DNA from: Arthrobacter sp. ZGTC412
GTDB taxonomy: Bacteria > Actinomycetota > Actinomycetes > Actinomycetales > Micrococcaceae
NCBI RefSeq assembly: GCF_002929215.1
Contig: NZ_PJII01000006.1
Location: forward strand, 1-64,000
Direction: 5' to 3'
Length of the DNA stretch: 64,000 bases
The notes beneath the pieces are model-generated. The model had not been told where the DNA came from and did not search any database. It saw nothing but the letters and a program-made list of their open reading frames with translations. Shown here piece by piece: positions 9,619 to 17,984 of the stretch (within the stretch, counting starts at the first letter, position 1; each line of letters opens with the position of its first letter). The position numbers and the translations under genes are program-made.

Positions 9619-10068
9619 ATCAAATACCGCAAATTTCCACTTCTAATTGCTGTGCTCTTACCGGGATTGTTTCTCAGCAGCTGTTCGGACGCCTCGGGGT
9701 TCAAAGCACTGGAGCGTCCCGCCACAGCTGACGACGCCCTTCCTAATGGCGCCAGCTTCGGTCCGGAGACAAAGCTGGACAAAGTCCTCCTTGTGGCCGA
9801 AGCCAACGGCAAGAAATACTTCCTCGGCCAGGACGATCAGAAACTTCGGGCATGCCTCGGCACCTTTCCTGTAGACAACCCAGCGGGGTGGCACAGCGGA
9901 TGCGCAAGCGCCGGTACACCGAAGGGAGAGATCCTCAAAACCTATGGACCGGATCAGGAAGCGTCCATTCTTGTTACAGACGGGTACGACACGAAAGAGC
10001 TTGAAACGTCCGGCTGGACTCTAATCCATGACAATATTCTGGTCTCCGAGTCAGTGAGAAGCCCGTAG
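9619..10068 (+). CDS. Small secreted lipoprotein, unknown function, possible ATC start
   Basis: The protein has a lipoprotein signal with lipobox LSSC and then about 120 residues without recognised motifs. The frame has no ATG near its 5' end. A GTG at 9652 would give a signal peptide lacking the basic N-region and has no ribosome-binding site. In contrast GGAGGGG at 9604-9610 sits eight bases before an in-frame ATC at 9619, which gives a canonical start of the signal peptide (KYRKFPLLIAV). I therefore place the start at the ATC, or at a mutated ATG, with caution. The mature part contains two Cys and is probably anchored on the outer face of the membrane. Confidence 0.6.
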   Translation: MKYRKFPLLIAVLLPGLFLSSCSDASGFKALERPATADDALPNGASFGPETKLDKVLLVAEANGKKYFLGQDDQKLRACLGTFPVDNPAGWHSGCASAGTPKGEILKTYGPDQEASILVTDGYDTKELETSGWTLIHDNILVSESVRSP

Positions 10069-10069
10069 A

Positions 10070-10263
10070 GGGTTCGGTTTAAGTGGTGTCCGTTATCCCA
10101 AACGCAGTGTTCAGAAGGAGGTCTCGGTTGTTACGACAACGGCGAGCACCACAACGGTCAAGAACATCCCTTTCACGGACCGGACCAAGAAAGAATCGAC
10201 GAGTTCCTGGATGAGTACCTCGTGGCAGCTGGGTTTGACCTCGCAAAACTCTATACGGACTGA
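10070..10263 (+). other. Headless coding-like fragment
   Basis: Directly after the lipoprotein stop, the same frame stays open to 10263 and reads as a plausible protein end (ERIDEFLDEYLVAAGFDLAK). It contains no usable start codon at its beginning. A strong Shine-Dalgarno-like AAGGAGGT lies at 10113-10120, but the only start at good spacing (TTG) is in another, Arg-rich frame. It could be the remnant of a gene whose start was lost. I do not recognise it. Confidence 0.3.
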
Positions 10264-10471
10264 TGGTGCCTAGGCGAGGCATCCCAGGCAGCGTTCCTTC
10301 AGGAGGAACAGAATCGCAACTGAGAAGCTACTGCTCACGATCGCGAAATCGATCCACAGCTTGTAAACAAATAGCACAGCAAGGCGGCACATTAGGAGCA
10401 TATTCCCAGTGACCGCGGGCTTTCTTGCCGGTCGGGTAAGGTGCGTAGGCGAGCACTTACCGGGGGGAATC

Positions 10472-10990
10472 ATGAAACTGTTTAGGCTTGCCCTAATTTC
10501 AGGCGCCGTTTTTGGGTGCCTGACGGGCTGCACCTACTCCGACCCGCCGTCACCGGCAGTAACTCCCCACACGGATTCCCCTTCGTCTCCGAGTTTGGAC
10601 CCGTCCATGACGCCCATGATTCTCCAGGGTAAGTTTGAGTCTCAAGCCTTTGTTACCAGTGGTTTGGCGACTATTCGCGTCAGCGAAACAGGTGCGGTGC
10701 TGCAGTTGGACGACTTTTCTACCGGTTCTGGTGAAAACCTCCGTCTCATGCTTAGCCCCGGTACCCTCAGCCCAAGTGACAAAGGGGAACCCGGACTAAG
10801 TTCTACCTCCCTTATCGACCTGGGGCCGCTTAATGAAGGGCCTAGTCAGCGGCTCGAGATGGACATCAAAATGTGGTCCGCGATCCAAACACCTGTTCGG
10901 AGTGTTGTTGTTTTCAACTACGCAGATAAGGTCGCGTACGGCACCGCCAACCTTACGGAGCTGCAGCCCGAAGCGGGCAGCGGCTTATGA
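10472..10990 (+). CDS. DM13-domain lipoprotein
   Basis: A 172-residue lipoprotein. The start at ATG 10472 is preceded by GGGGGGAA. The signal peptide ends in a lipobox (CLTGC), followed by a Pro/Ser-rich linker to about residue 50 and then a DM13-like domain to the C-terminus: LQGKFESQAFVTSGLATI, LQLDDFSTGSGENLRLML, SVVVFNYADKVAYGTANL. DM13 domains are small secreted beta folds proposed to take part in redox chemistry; their function in bacteria is not settled. The last four bases overlap the next gene (ATGA), so the two are probably translated together. Confidence 0.82.
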   Translation: MKLFRLALISGAVFGCLTGCTYSDPPSPAVTPHTDSPSSPSLDPSMTPMILQGKFESQAFVTSGLATIRVSETGAVLQLDDFSTGSGENLRLMLSPGTLSPSDKGEPGLSSTSLIDLGPLNEGPSQRLEMDIKMWSAIQTPVRSVVVFNYADKVAYGTANLTELQPEAGSGL

Positions 10991-11598
10991 GCAGGGCGAC
11001 ATCGTTTCACTCGCCGTCGGTCCAAACCAACCGCCGGCGGTTAACCTTCGGTTGCATGTCCGCGTTTACTTCCCTGTTCATAGGGGTCACCGCCCATGCG
11101 TGCCTTGCTTTGACTCTTGAAGCGGGTGTGGAGCGTCTGGTTTATGTCGTACTGCCGGATTGGGGCCTCATTTTCTGTGCGCATTTCATCAGCGGCGCGA
11201 CAGCGGTGACAGCACTTGCCTTGCTGATACCACCCCTCATCAGACGAATATCGCGAACCTGGCTTCGCCGGCTAACTGCCGTTCTGGTGGGCTTGATCGC
11301 TGCCGCGGCGACCTTGCCGTGGCTCTTGTACTTCGTGGGTATCGGTATAAACGCTGCAACTTCTTACACTATGGTCACGGCTGAAAACGGCGAAAAAGTG
11401 CTCGTCCAAGGACCGGGCTTCGACCCAGCGGATTTCACCGTGTATCGACAGGAATCCTTTTTCGTGTACCAAAGGAGCGCGGTCGGGACGTCCGTCTCAG
11501 ACATCTTCGAATCCGATGAGTGCACGCTCACAGCTCGCAGCGCCGAACTCCTGCTCACCTGCGCAGCCGACAGCATTCCTCGTCCGCCCCTCTCTTGA
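10987..11598 (+). CDS. Three-helix membrane protein, unknown function
   Basis: A 203-residue protein starting inside the stop codon of the DM13 lipoprotein gene (ATGA overlap). It has a basic N-terminus, three predicted membrane helices (about residues 24-45, 56-84 and 93-120) and a C-terminal domain of about 80 residues with two Cys (ECTL, LLTC) that could form a disulfide outside the cell. No family is recognised. The tight coupling suggests it works with the DM13 lipoprotein at the membrane. Confidence 0.75.
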   Translation: MSRATSFHSPSVQTNRRRLTFGCMSAFTSLFIGVTAHACLALTLEAGVERLVYVVLPDWGLIFCAHFISGATAVTALALLIPPLIRRISRTWLRRLTAVLVGLIAAAATLPWLLYFVGIGINAATSYTMVTAENGEKVLVQGPGFDPADFTVYRQESFFVYQRSAVGTSVSDIFESDECTLTARSAELLLTCAADSIPRPPLS

Positions 11599-11652
11599 TG
11601 CCACTCCCGTTGCCATCTGGACACGGGCAGGTCCTGGTGGGGTCCCAGAGAT

Positions 11653-11930
11653 ATGTCAGCAGCAGCAGCAGCTTCGCCGGCGACGGCCGGCTACAACAGG
11701 ATGGCAGTCGTGTCAGTGGCTGTGCTTTGGTGGCCATGGCCGGATTCTTCTTCGGGAGCTTCACGACCCTGGCAGTCTTCGCCGTCGGCGCTGGTCACGT
11801 TGCCCTCAACCAGGTCAACCGTGACGGCGGCCAGGCGGCAGCTCGCGCGGGCTCCCTTGCTGTCGGTTATGCCATTGGTATCTTCCGTCTGCTCATCACC
11901 GTCATGTCCGTTTTCTGGGCCTACACCTAA
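11653..11930 (+). pseudogene. DUF4190-like small membrane protein, frameshifted
   Basis: From ATG 11653 the frame encodes an Ala-rich start and the beginning of a helix (AGYNRMAVVSVAVL). Around 11718-11735 the family-like text moves to another frame: MAGFFFGSFTTLAVFAVGAG, then HVALNQVNRDGG and a second helix ending at 11930. The pattern of two hydrophobic helices separated by GHVALNQVNR matches DUF4190-type proteins. One inserted or deleted base would restore a single gene of about 92 codons. It is broken as it stands, unless the base is a sequencing error. Confidence 0.6.
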
Positions 11931-12052
11931 GAATTCGCTGTAATTGTCCGGTCGCAACGGGATGCAAGCGGGCCTACCGAACCATGACCGGTCATGGTTC
12001 CCCTGCAGCCGCCGGCTGGAGCTAGTCGGCCTGGCTCGGTAACGTGCAACGC

Positions 12053-12490
12053 ATGGCCATCAAATTTGAGAACGTCGGCATCGCCGTTCGCGACCTCGAA
12101 GCAGCGATCTCCTTTTTCACCGACCTCGGTCTCACGGTCATCGGCCGTGACACGGTCAGTGGCGAGTGGACCGACACTGCCGTCGGGCTTGACGGCAACC
12201 ACGCCAACATAGTTATGCTCCAAACGCCTGACGGTCACGGTCGCCTTGAGCTCTTCGAGTACATTCACCCCGAAGCGATTGAGTCGGAGCCCACTCGTCC
12301 TAACGAGATCGGCATGCACCGCGTTGCGTTCTCAGTCGACGACATGGACCAGGCCTTGGAGATAGCCGCAAGGCACGGCTGCCATCCGCTTCGGGGCGTT
12401 GCGACCTATAAGGACGTCTACAAGCTCACGTATGTCCGCGGTCCCAGCGGCATCATCGTGATGCTCGCCGAGGAACTCAAGAAAAGCTGA
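12053..12490 (+). CDS. VOC-family (glyoxalase/bleomycin-resistance-like) protein
   Basis: A 145-residue protein with a full vicinal-oxygen-chelate fold. The first beta-alpha-beta-beta-beta module is residues 1-70 (FENVGIAVRDLEAAISFFTD, then the strand ending LELFEY). The second is residues 80-145 (GMHRVAFSVDDMDQALE, SGIIVMLAEE). Candidate metal ligands are the Glu in LELFEY and the His in GMHRVAF. I chose ATG 12053 over the ATG nine bases upstream because the fold begins directly there; no strong ribosome-binding site is visible for either. The substrate is unknown: the family includes lactoylglutathione lyases, dioxygenases and antibiotic-binding proteins. Confidence 0.85.
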   Translation: MAIKFENVGIAVRDLEAAISFFTDLGLTVIGRDTVSGEWTDTAVGLDGNHANIVMLQTPDGHGRLELFEYIHPEAIESEPTRPNEIGMHRVAFSVDDMDQALEIAARHGCHPLRGVATYKDVYKLTYVRGPSGIIVMLAEELKKS

Positions 12491-12545
12491 GGACCGCGTA
12501 CGCGCAAATAAGAGCGCCGCTGACAGCCTGATTCCTACCGTGTGG

Positions 12546-12824
12546 TTACAGCGGAGTGCCGTCAGCAGCCAATATGCCATCAAGCTGGGCGGCTTGATGT
12601 GCCTGAAACGCCTTGTCCGCATTGGCGTTTGTGCTCGCGAGCATCGGTATGTCGAGGCTCGCGTTGCAGCCTCGGCACCGGATCTCATCCGTCCACACCC
12701 AACTGTATGCCGCGTGCCATTCCTGTACTCGTCGCATGGCTGCGGTGATTGTTTCAGTTTTGGCCGCAAAGTGCGCTGCGTCCTCGCCGCTGAGGCTTGT
12801 CCCGATCTCGATATCGATGCTCAT
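12546..12824 (-). CDS. Small hypothetical protein with CxxC motif
   Basis: A 92-residue protein starting at ATG 12824 with GAGG about seven bases upstream; the open frame extends further 5' but that part has no coding character. The centre has RCRGC, half of a possible zinc knuckle, between an amphipathic helix (about 22-45) and an Ala-rich C-terminal helix. I do not recognise a family. An inverted repeat at 12851-12880 lies just upstream and could be its operator. Confidence 0.55.
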   Translation of the reverse strand: MSIDIEIGTSLSGEDAAHFAAKTETITAAMRRVQEWHAAYSWVWTDEIRCRGCNASLDIPMLASTNANADKAFQAHQAAQLDGILAADGTPL

Positions 12825-12850
12825 CTTGCCTCTTTCGCCGCGCCCCAAAT

Positions 12851-12880
12851 GGTGCTGTTGACAGTAATGGGTACAGCACC
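12851..12880. promoter_or_regulatory. Inverted repeat upstream of the CxxC protein
   Basis: GGTGCTGT at 12851-12858 pairs with ACAGCACC at 12873-12880 across a 14-base gap. It lies 27 bases upstream of the minus-strand start at 12824, a position suited to an operator or an mRNA 5' hairpin. Confidence 0.35.
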
Positions 12881-13241
12881 ACGAAGGAACAGGCCGAAGG
12901 TCACGGTTGCCTAACCCTTCAGGCAGAACCCCAACCGGCTGATGGAGCACGCCGTTCCTTCGGGAAGCGAACCCCAGAGCGACGGGTTCCGTGAGGGCAG
13001 TTGAAGTTGAGGTGATGCCCTTGAGTGCGCTGGCGTTCAGCTCTCGGAAATAGCGTTTGCCTCCTAAGATTATGTCTCGGAGCACGAACAGGGCGCCGCA
13101 ACGGCAGAACGCCTCGAATGACGCGTTGATCGGGCACCGGGACCGCGGCTCACCCGCTTCGCCCATAGAGCTTGCAATCTGCTGCCGCCAGCTAATACCG
13201 TCTCGACCAGCGGGCTGCAAACAACAAGCGGAAGGCTTTTC
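12881..13241. other. Region without a supported gene
   Basis: Open frames on both strands lack recognisable protein features. The minus-strand frame through here is continuous with the CxxC gene but appears to be untranslated leader. Confidence 0.4.
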
Positions 13242-13841
13242 ATGCTGAAGGAAGTCGCTGAGGGCGTTCTAGTGCACGAGAGTGAGTTCATTCAGAGTAA
13301 TTCCGTTGTCGTGCAGGGCCGGGACGGTGTGTTGCTCATCGACCCCGGGGCATAACGGGCGACGAAATGGCGGCACGCGCGTACGACCTTCGCAAGTTGG
13401 GCCAGCCCGTCGTAGCAGGCTTTTCGACACATTCTGACCGGGACCACGTGCTCTGGCACGCGAACTTCGGCGACGCGCCCCGTTACGGCACAGCCCGCTG
13501 CGCCGCCTCCATCCACGAGCTGCTGTCTCACGCGGACTGGAAGGGCCGCATAGCAGTGGGACTCCCGCCGGAGTACGCCGAGGAAATCCCGATGGATCTG
13601 CTCGGTCTCATCACCGGTTTGCCCGCCGAAGCTGCGCAATTTCCTTGGGACGGCCGGCGGAGCTGAGCAGCTACGAGCACGAATAGAACAGGATCGCGCG
13701 TACGTGCAGGACCTGCGAGACGGCGGTGTTCCTGAAGACCCGCGGGTCGGTCCATCGACCACGCTGGGATGGTTGCCCGACGTGCATAGATGGCAACTCC
13801 AGCGGCTTGCCCAAAGAGGGCAGAACGAGTCGTTCGAATAG
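13242..13841 (+). pseudogene. Metallo-beta-lactamase-fold hydrolase, broken
   Basis: The start is at ATG 13242 with GGAAGG six bases upstream. The first 37 codons give the MBL N-terminus (SNSVVVQGRDGVLLIDPG) and meet a stop at 13353. The sequence resumes in another frame from 13352: TGDEMAARAYDLRKLGQP, then FSTHSDRDHVLWH, the site of the usual HxHxDH metal motif. It ends at a stop at 13664-13666. The rest of the metal-binding core is missing. From 13665 a third stretch returns to the first frame and reads like the family's C-terminal helix (EQDRAYVQDLRDGGVPEDPR), stopping at 13841. At least one indel and an internal deletion are needed, so this is a genuine pseudogene rather than one read error. 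Confidence 0.8.
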
Positions 13842-14983
13842 CGGTCGCGTACGGCGCACTAAACCCATACATGGTTCGCTTACGAGGAACGGCGAGACCG
13901 CCCATGCTCACGCGCCGAAGTGAGCTAAGCCCTTTTAGCGTCCGGTTCGACTTCGGTAAGCAGGTGGAACAGAAACTCCGAAAGCACCGACCAGGTGGTG
14001 CTCTCGCGCGGGCGGATCCGTGATCTCCGATCACAGGCCACAAGACGCTGACTTTCCACCGGGGAGGGCGAGCTGGTCACCGGTGAGACTCTGGCCTGGA
14101 CGAGGACGTCGTCCAGTTCTGCAGAAATTGGAACCTCTATACATCACCAAACTTCTCTTTATGCCTACAGGACCGAGTCATTACGAGTAAGACGCCCAGA
14201 CAGCCCTGGCAGTGAGAACTACGTCTCGAAGAGGAAGATGGCAGGATCGGTTCAGTGTCCACTCGCGCGCCATACACATTTGGTTCCTGGCCTCGGTGTT
14301 TTCAACGCTGAAGAGGAACTGTTGCCCCAACTCGTCCATCAATTGATCGATGAGACGAGTAATCGATCCGAAGGCCAGCACGTTCTGCTGGAAATGTCCC
14401 CGCTTTCTGCTGGCGTCCGCAAGCATGTGCTGTTCAAGTACTCTCGTGGGAGCGTTCAGGCGAAGGATTCCAGAGAACCTGATGTCTGCCGTTTGAGAGG
14501 CGGCAGCCGTCTCCTCGAAAAGTTTTGTCAGCGCCGAATCGAGTCCGAACCGCAACTGCGCGAAGGCAAGCAGATACATGACGCCCGAATCGATTACAGC
14601 CCCTTCCCCGGCCAAGGCTGCTTGAGCGAGCACATGGTTGATCACGGCCTGCTGGCGCCCTATGCCAGGTTCAGCCGGAAGCCAGCGATGGTCTTCGGTA
14701 ACGTGGCGCGGGATCCTGACCAGCCGGCGCTGATCGTCATTGTCCCGCCAGCCGGCGCCGTGGGCCGAGCCGATTCATTGTTGATCTTCTACCCCCTCTA
14801 AGACCAATGTCTTCTGTAGAAGGGATGCGAAGCGGGGGAAGGAAGTTCCCCAGGGCGCAACGCTGCGCGCGGGTAGTAGGAAGGCCACGCGGGAGGCCCG
14901 GAAGGGAATCTTGGTGTGGTGCTTTGAAATCGAGCAGTCCAGCGAGCTAGAGAACAAGTGGACGAGTGATGGAAGGGCAATCA
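13842..14983. other. 1.1-kb region with no confident gene
   Basis: Overlapping open frames exist on both strands at 14181-14801, but none shows a recognised domain. The region feels lower in GC than its surroundings and may be old decaying or foreign DNA. The least poor candidate is listed separately. Confidence 0.4.
14181..14645 (-). CDS. Doubtful hypothetical protein
   Basis: A 154-codon frame with plausible helical segments (MYLLAFAQLRFGLDSALTKL; ITRLIDQLMDELGQQFLF) but no family resemblance and no clear ribosome-binding site. A longer frame on the opposite strand covers the same DNA. It may be a fragment of a lost gene or not coding at all. Confidence 0.22.
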   Translation of the reverse strand: MINHVLAQAALAGEGAVIDSGVMYLLAFAQLRFGLDSALTKLFEETAAASQTADIRFSGILRLNAPTRVLEQHMLADASRKRGHFQQNVLAFGSITRLIDQLMDELGQQFLFSVENTEARNQMCMAREWTLNRSCHLPLRDVVLTARAVWASYS

Positions 14984-15913
14984 ATGACCAATAGCGGATG
15001 GGTGAACGTGCCCAATGCCAAAATCTATTGGGAAGCGGCTGGAGAACCTTCAAACATCCCAGTCCTTTTCCTTCACGGTGGCCCTGGTGGTTCCCTTGGC
15101 CAAGGCGGTTACCGAAAACGCCACGACCACAACCGGTTCCGTGTTATCGGCCTGGACCAGCGCGGTTGTGGCAAGAGCACTCCCGCCGCCCAGGACGACC
15201 TTGACCACTTGGCGGAGAACACGACGCAAGCGTTGATCAGGGACATCGAGGCCGTCAGAGAGCACCTGGGCATAGAAAGATGGATCGTCACCGGGGCTTC
15301 CTGGGGTAGCACGCTGGCGCTCGCCTATGCCCTGGAACATCCCGACCGGCTCCTCGGCGTCGCAGTGGTGGCGGTGACAACAAGCAGCCGGGAAGAGATC
15401 CAATGGATCACGGAAGATGTCGGCCGCATCTTCCCCGAAGCCTGGGACAACTTTGCGGAGGCGGCCAAGGCGGCACCCGGTGAACGTGTGGTGGAGGCCT
15501 ACGCCCGTCGTATGGCAGGACAGGATCGCGACGACGCCCGGCTGGCGGCGCTGTCTTGGGACCGATGGGAATCCACCCACGTTTCGCTGGACCCCAACTG
15601 GTTTCCGGGCCCGTTGTTCAACGACGAGCGAGAGCGAATGACGTTCGCTCTGCTAGTTACCCACTACTGGGCGAATGACGGATTCCTCATCGACGGACAG
15701 GAGATCATCCCGCGGGTCCACAAGCTCAACGGCATCCCCGGTTACCTTATCCATGGCCGGCGGGACATCAGCGGTCCTGTAGTCACCGCGTGGCAGCTAC
15801 ACCGGCGGTGGAAGTCAAGCCAACTCGTTGTCATCGAGGAGGATGGGCATGGCGGGCCTGCCTCCATGGCGGCACTGACGCAGGCAGTCGAAGACATCGC
15901 TGCAACGATCTGA
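14984..15913 (+). CDS. Proline iminopeptidase-like alpha/beta hydrolase (S33)
   Basis: A 309-residue protein starting at ATG 14984, with GGAAGG at 14971-14976; earlier in-frame starts at 14966 and 14969 overlap that site. Motifs are HGGPGG (oxyanion region, residues 31-36), DQRGCGKS (58-65) and the nucleophile elbow GASWGS with Ser106. The C-terminal HGRRDI supplies the acid and EDGHGG the catalytic His. These match proline iminopeptidases, which remove N-terminal Pro from peptides, although related alpha/beta hydrolases with other substrates share the motifs. It is probably cytoplasmic, as there is no signal peptide. Confidence 0.88.
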   Translation: MTNSGWVNVPNAKIYWEAAGEPSNIPVLFLHGGPGGSLGQGGYRKRHDHNRFRVIGLDQRGCGKSTPAAQDDLDHLAENTTQALIRDIEAVREHLGIERWIVTGASWGSTLALAYALEHPDRLLGVAVVAVTTSSREEIQWITEDVGRIFPEAWDNFAEAAKAAPGERVVEAYARRMAGQDRDDARLAALSWDRWESTHVSLDPNWFPGPLFNDERERMTFALLVTHYWANDGFLIDGQEIIPRVHKLNGIPGYLIHGRRDISGPVVTAWQLHRRWKSSQLVVIEEDGHGGPASMAALTQAVEDIAATI

Positions 15914-15915
15914 GT

Positions 15916-16764
15916 TCAGGCGGCATTCTGAGATGCCACACTCCTCGAAGCCGACGATCCGGCCTGGGCTCGCGGCAGCACCAGCATGTAGCCGGTCGGA
16001 AGGTCGCTGCTCCAGCGTCGCGGCTCGCGGACAACGAACTGCGCGGCCAACTGCTCAGGGGTAAGCAGGCTGTTGGGGGCGGGCGACGGACCCCATTGCC
16101 CGCTGCCGTGCGGGTACAGCGGATCCTGGACGCGGATTCCCGTGACCGAAAACTCCGGGAACTGCATCGGATCGCCAAGGGACTCGAACCCGCTCATCAC
16201 CCACGCGTGACGGCCCCTCCACATAACCAGCCCTACTGGCCGGCCTGTCTCAGCGATGGCACGCGCCGCGGTCTGCAGCGCGTCGTCGTAGTCGGCGACG
16301 CTGACGACGGAGTACGGCCCCATTCCAACTTCGGTCAGTACCTGCGCCCAGCCCAGCGGGTTGGCACCGTTGAACGAGTTGGACGACCGTGTTCGGGCCA
16401 TTTCCCACAGTTTGCCCTGATGTGCGGAATCCGTCCACGTGCCGCCCCCGGTGTCGTCGATGAGGTTATGCGCGATCTGGATGCTCGCCGCAACACACCA
16501 GTCGAAGGTGTACTGCGGCACGAAGTCACCCTCCTGGTAGAGGTTAAAAGCAAACGGCCGGGGCGGCACCAGAATAGGTGTGGTAACCGGCGCCGGGGCA
16601 GATTGGGGGGCGAGGGCTACGTCACTCGCGGCTGGCGGGGCAGGGGATGCAGTGGTGGGACGCTCAGTGTCCGCGTCATCAAGGCCGATCGGGGGCGCGC
16701 AGCCCGCGAGGAAGGCCGCCAGGGCGATGAGCCAGGCCAGAAGACGTGTACGGGCACCGATCAT
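15916..16764 (-). CDS. Lipoprotein with papain-like (C39-like) cysteine peptidase domain
   Basis: A 282-residue lipoprotein with signal peptide and lipobox LAGC (lipid Cys22). A Pro/Ala-rich linker runs to about residue 68, then a globular domain. In that domain FDWCVAAS puts a Cys (C90) at the start of a helix, and RGRHAWVMSG (H186) gives a His before a strand ending in an acidic stretch. This Cys...His order is that of the C39-like and papain-like folds. The linked role, cleaving peptides or cell-wall cross-links outside the membrane, is inferred. It ends only two bases from the convergent peptidase gene. Confidence 0.7.
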   Translation of the reverse strand: MIGARTRLLAWLIALAAFLAGCAPPIGLDDADTERPTTASPAPPAASDVALAPQSAPAPVTTPILVPPRPFAFNLYQEGDFVPQYTFDWCVAASIQIAHNLIDDTGGGTWTDSAHQGKLWEMARTRSSNSFNGANPLGWAQVLTEVGMGPYSVVSVADYDDALQTAARAIAETGRPVGLVMWRGRHAWVMSGFESLGDPMQFPEFSVTGIRVQDPLYPHGSGQWGPSPAPNSLLTPEQLAAQFVVREPRRWSSDLPTGYMLVLPRAQAGSSASRSVASQNAA

Positions 16765-16919
16765 GGTCGGTCCAGTCTAGCGCGCTGCCACGGGCCCCGG
16801 GCAGGGGATGGGGTCCCAAAACTGGGGGCCACAGCGCCAATTCGGGAGGCGACGGCGCGGTACCGCAGGCCGTGAGGTGCCCCGGCGGGGCGGGGTAACG
16901 GCGTCGTCCGTTTTGAACA

Positions 16920-17984
16920 TCAGAAGGCGTAGCGGATTCGGCAGTAGGGCGCTATGTCCTCAATAAGCGCGGTCAGTTGGCGCACATAGCGCCCCTTGCT
17001 TCCTGAACGGTAGCGGACGTTGGTGAAGCCGTTGGACGAGACCTTCGATTCCTGAAGGTCCGGACGCCACAGCACCTTCTCGGCCTGCGGATGCCACCCC
17101 ATATTGACCTCGTGGAGCTGCTCGTTGTGGGTCAGGAAGATGACTTCAGCCGCGAGCTGGGCCTTTGCGGCTGCTGTGAGGGTGGCATCGAGCTGGCGCA
17201 GCAGCTGCTCCCAATCGCTGAGCCAGGTGTCCGTAATGATGACGGGGGAGAAGTTCACGTGCACCTCGTACCCGGCATCGACGAAGTCGTTGATGGCAGC
17301 CATGCGTTGAGCCACCGGCGAAGTCCGAACGTCAATGGACTTCGCCAGATCCGCGGGCATGAGGGAGAAGCGGACCCTGGTGTGGCCGCCGTGGTCCCAG
17401 TTGAGCATTGCCGGGTTCACGTACTTGGTGGCGAAGGACAATTTGGCGGTGGGCAGGTCGCGGAAGAGCGTGACGAGATCCTCCACGTTGTCGCTGATCA
17501 AGGCGTCCACTGAGCAGTCACTGTTTTCGCCGATGTCGTAAACCCACAGTTCCGGGTCGCACTGGTTGGGTTCCAGCTTCATGCCTTGGCGAGTGACGTG
17601 CCGCTCGAGCGCCCCGGCGATCTGGTCGATGTTCGCGAACACGGTTACCGGGTTGCTGTACCCCTTATGCCGGGGCACGTAGCAGTAGGCGCATGCCATC
17701 GCGCAGCCGTTCGCGGTTGACGGGGCAATAAAATCCGCGGACCGGCCGTTTGGCTTGACGGTCAGCGCCTTCTTGACGCCGAGGACCAGCGACTCCGTCT
17801 TTATCCGGGACCAGCGCGGAACATTCGTTTCATCACCGTGGACCTCGGGAATGTTCCAATGATTGTCGACCAGCACGACGCCGGCGTCCGGCCAGCATTC
17901 GACAATCTCCTTGCCCCTGGGAAGCTCCAGCGCAGCAGGCTGCGCATAGATGCGCCGTATCTGCAGAAGCCGGTTGAATTCCAT
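16920..17984 (-). CDS. Spore photoproduct lyase-family radical SAM protein
   Basis: A 354-residue protein with a radical-SAM cluster motif of the spacing C-x3-C-x2-C (GCAMACAYC, Cys 94, 98, 101). It has the surrounding sequence of the SplB family, including the N-terminal IYAQPAAL and a C-terminal YCRIRYAF. SplB repairs the spore photoproduct in UV-damaged spore DNA, using a further Cys as hydrogen donor. Cys142 or Cys157 could fill that place here, but an alignment is needed. The organism is not expected to form endospores, so a different or wider substrate is likely. Confidence 0.85.
   Translation of the reverse strand: MEFNRLLQIRRIYAQPAALELPRGKEIVECWPDAGVVLVDNHWNIPEVHGDETNVPRWSRIKTESLVLGVKKALTVKPNGRSADFIAPSTANGCAMACAYCYVPRHKGYSNPVTVFANIDQIAGALERHVTRQGMKLEPNQCDPELWVYDIGENSDCSVDALISDNVEDLVTLFRDLPTAKLSFATKYVNPAMLNWDHGGHTRVRFSLMPADLAKSIDVRTSPVAQRMAAINDFVDAGYEVHVNFSPVIITDTWLSDWEQLLRQLDATLTAAAKAQLAAEVIFLTHNEQLHEVNMGWHPQAEKVLWRPDLQESKVSSNGFTNVRYRSGSKGRYVRQLTALIEDIAPYCRIRYAF

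Noticed and set aside
15790-16875. 361-codon plus-strand frame across the cysteine-peptidase gene
   Set aside because: It is antisense to a protein with a lipobox and catalytic motifs; its own sequence is Arg/Pro-rich with no family.
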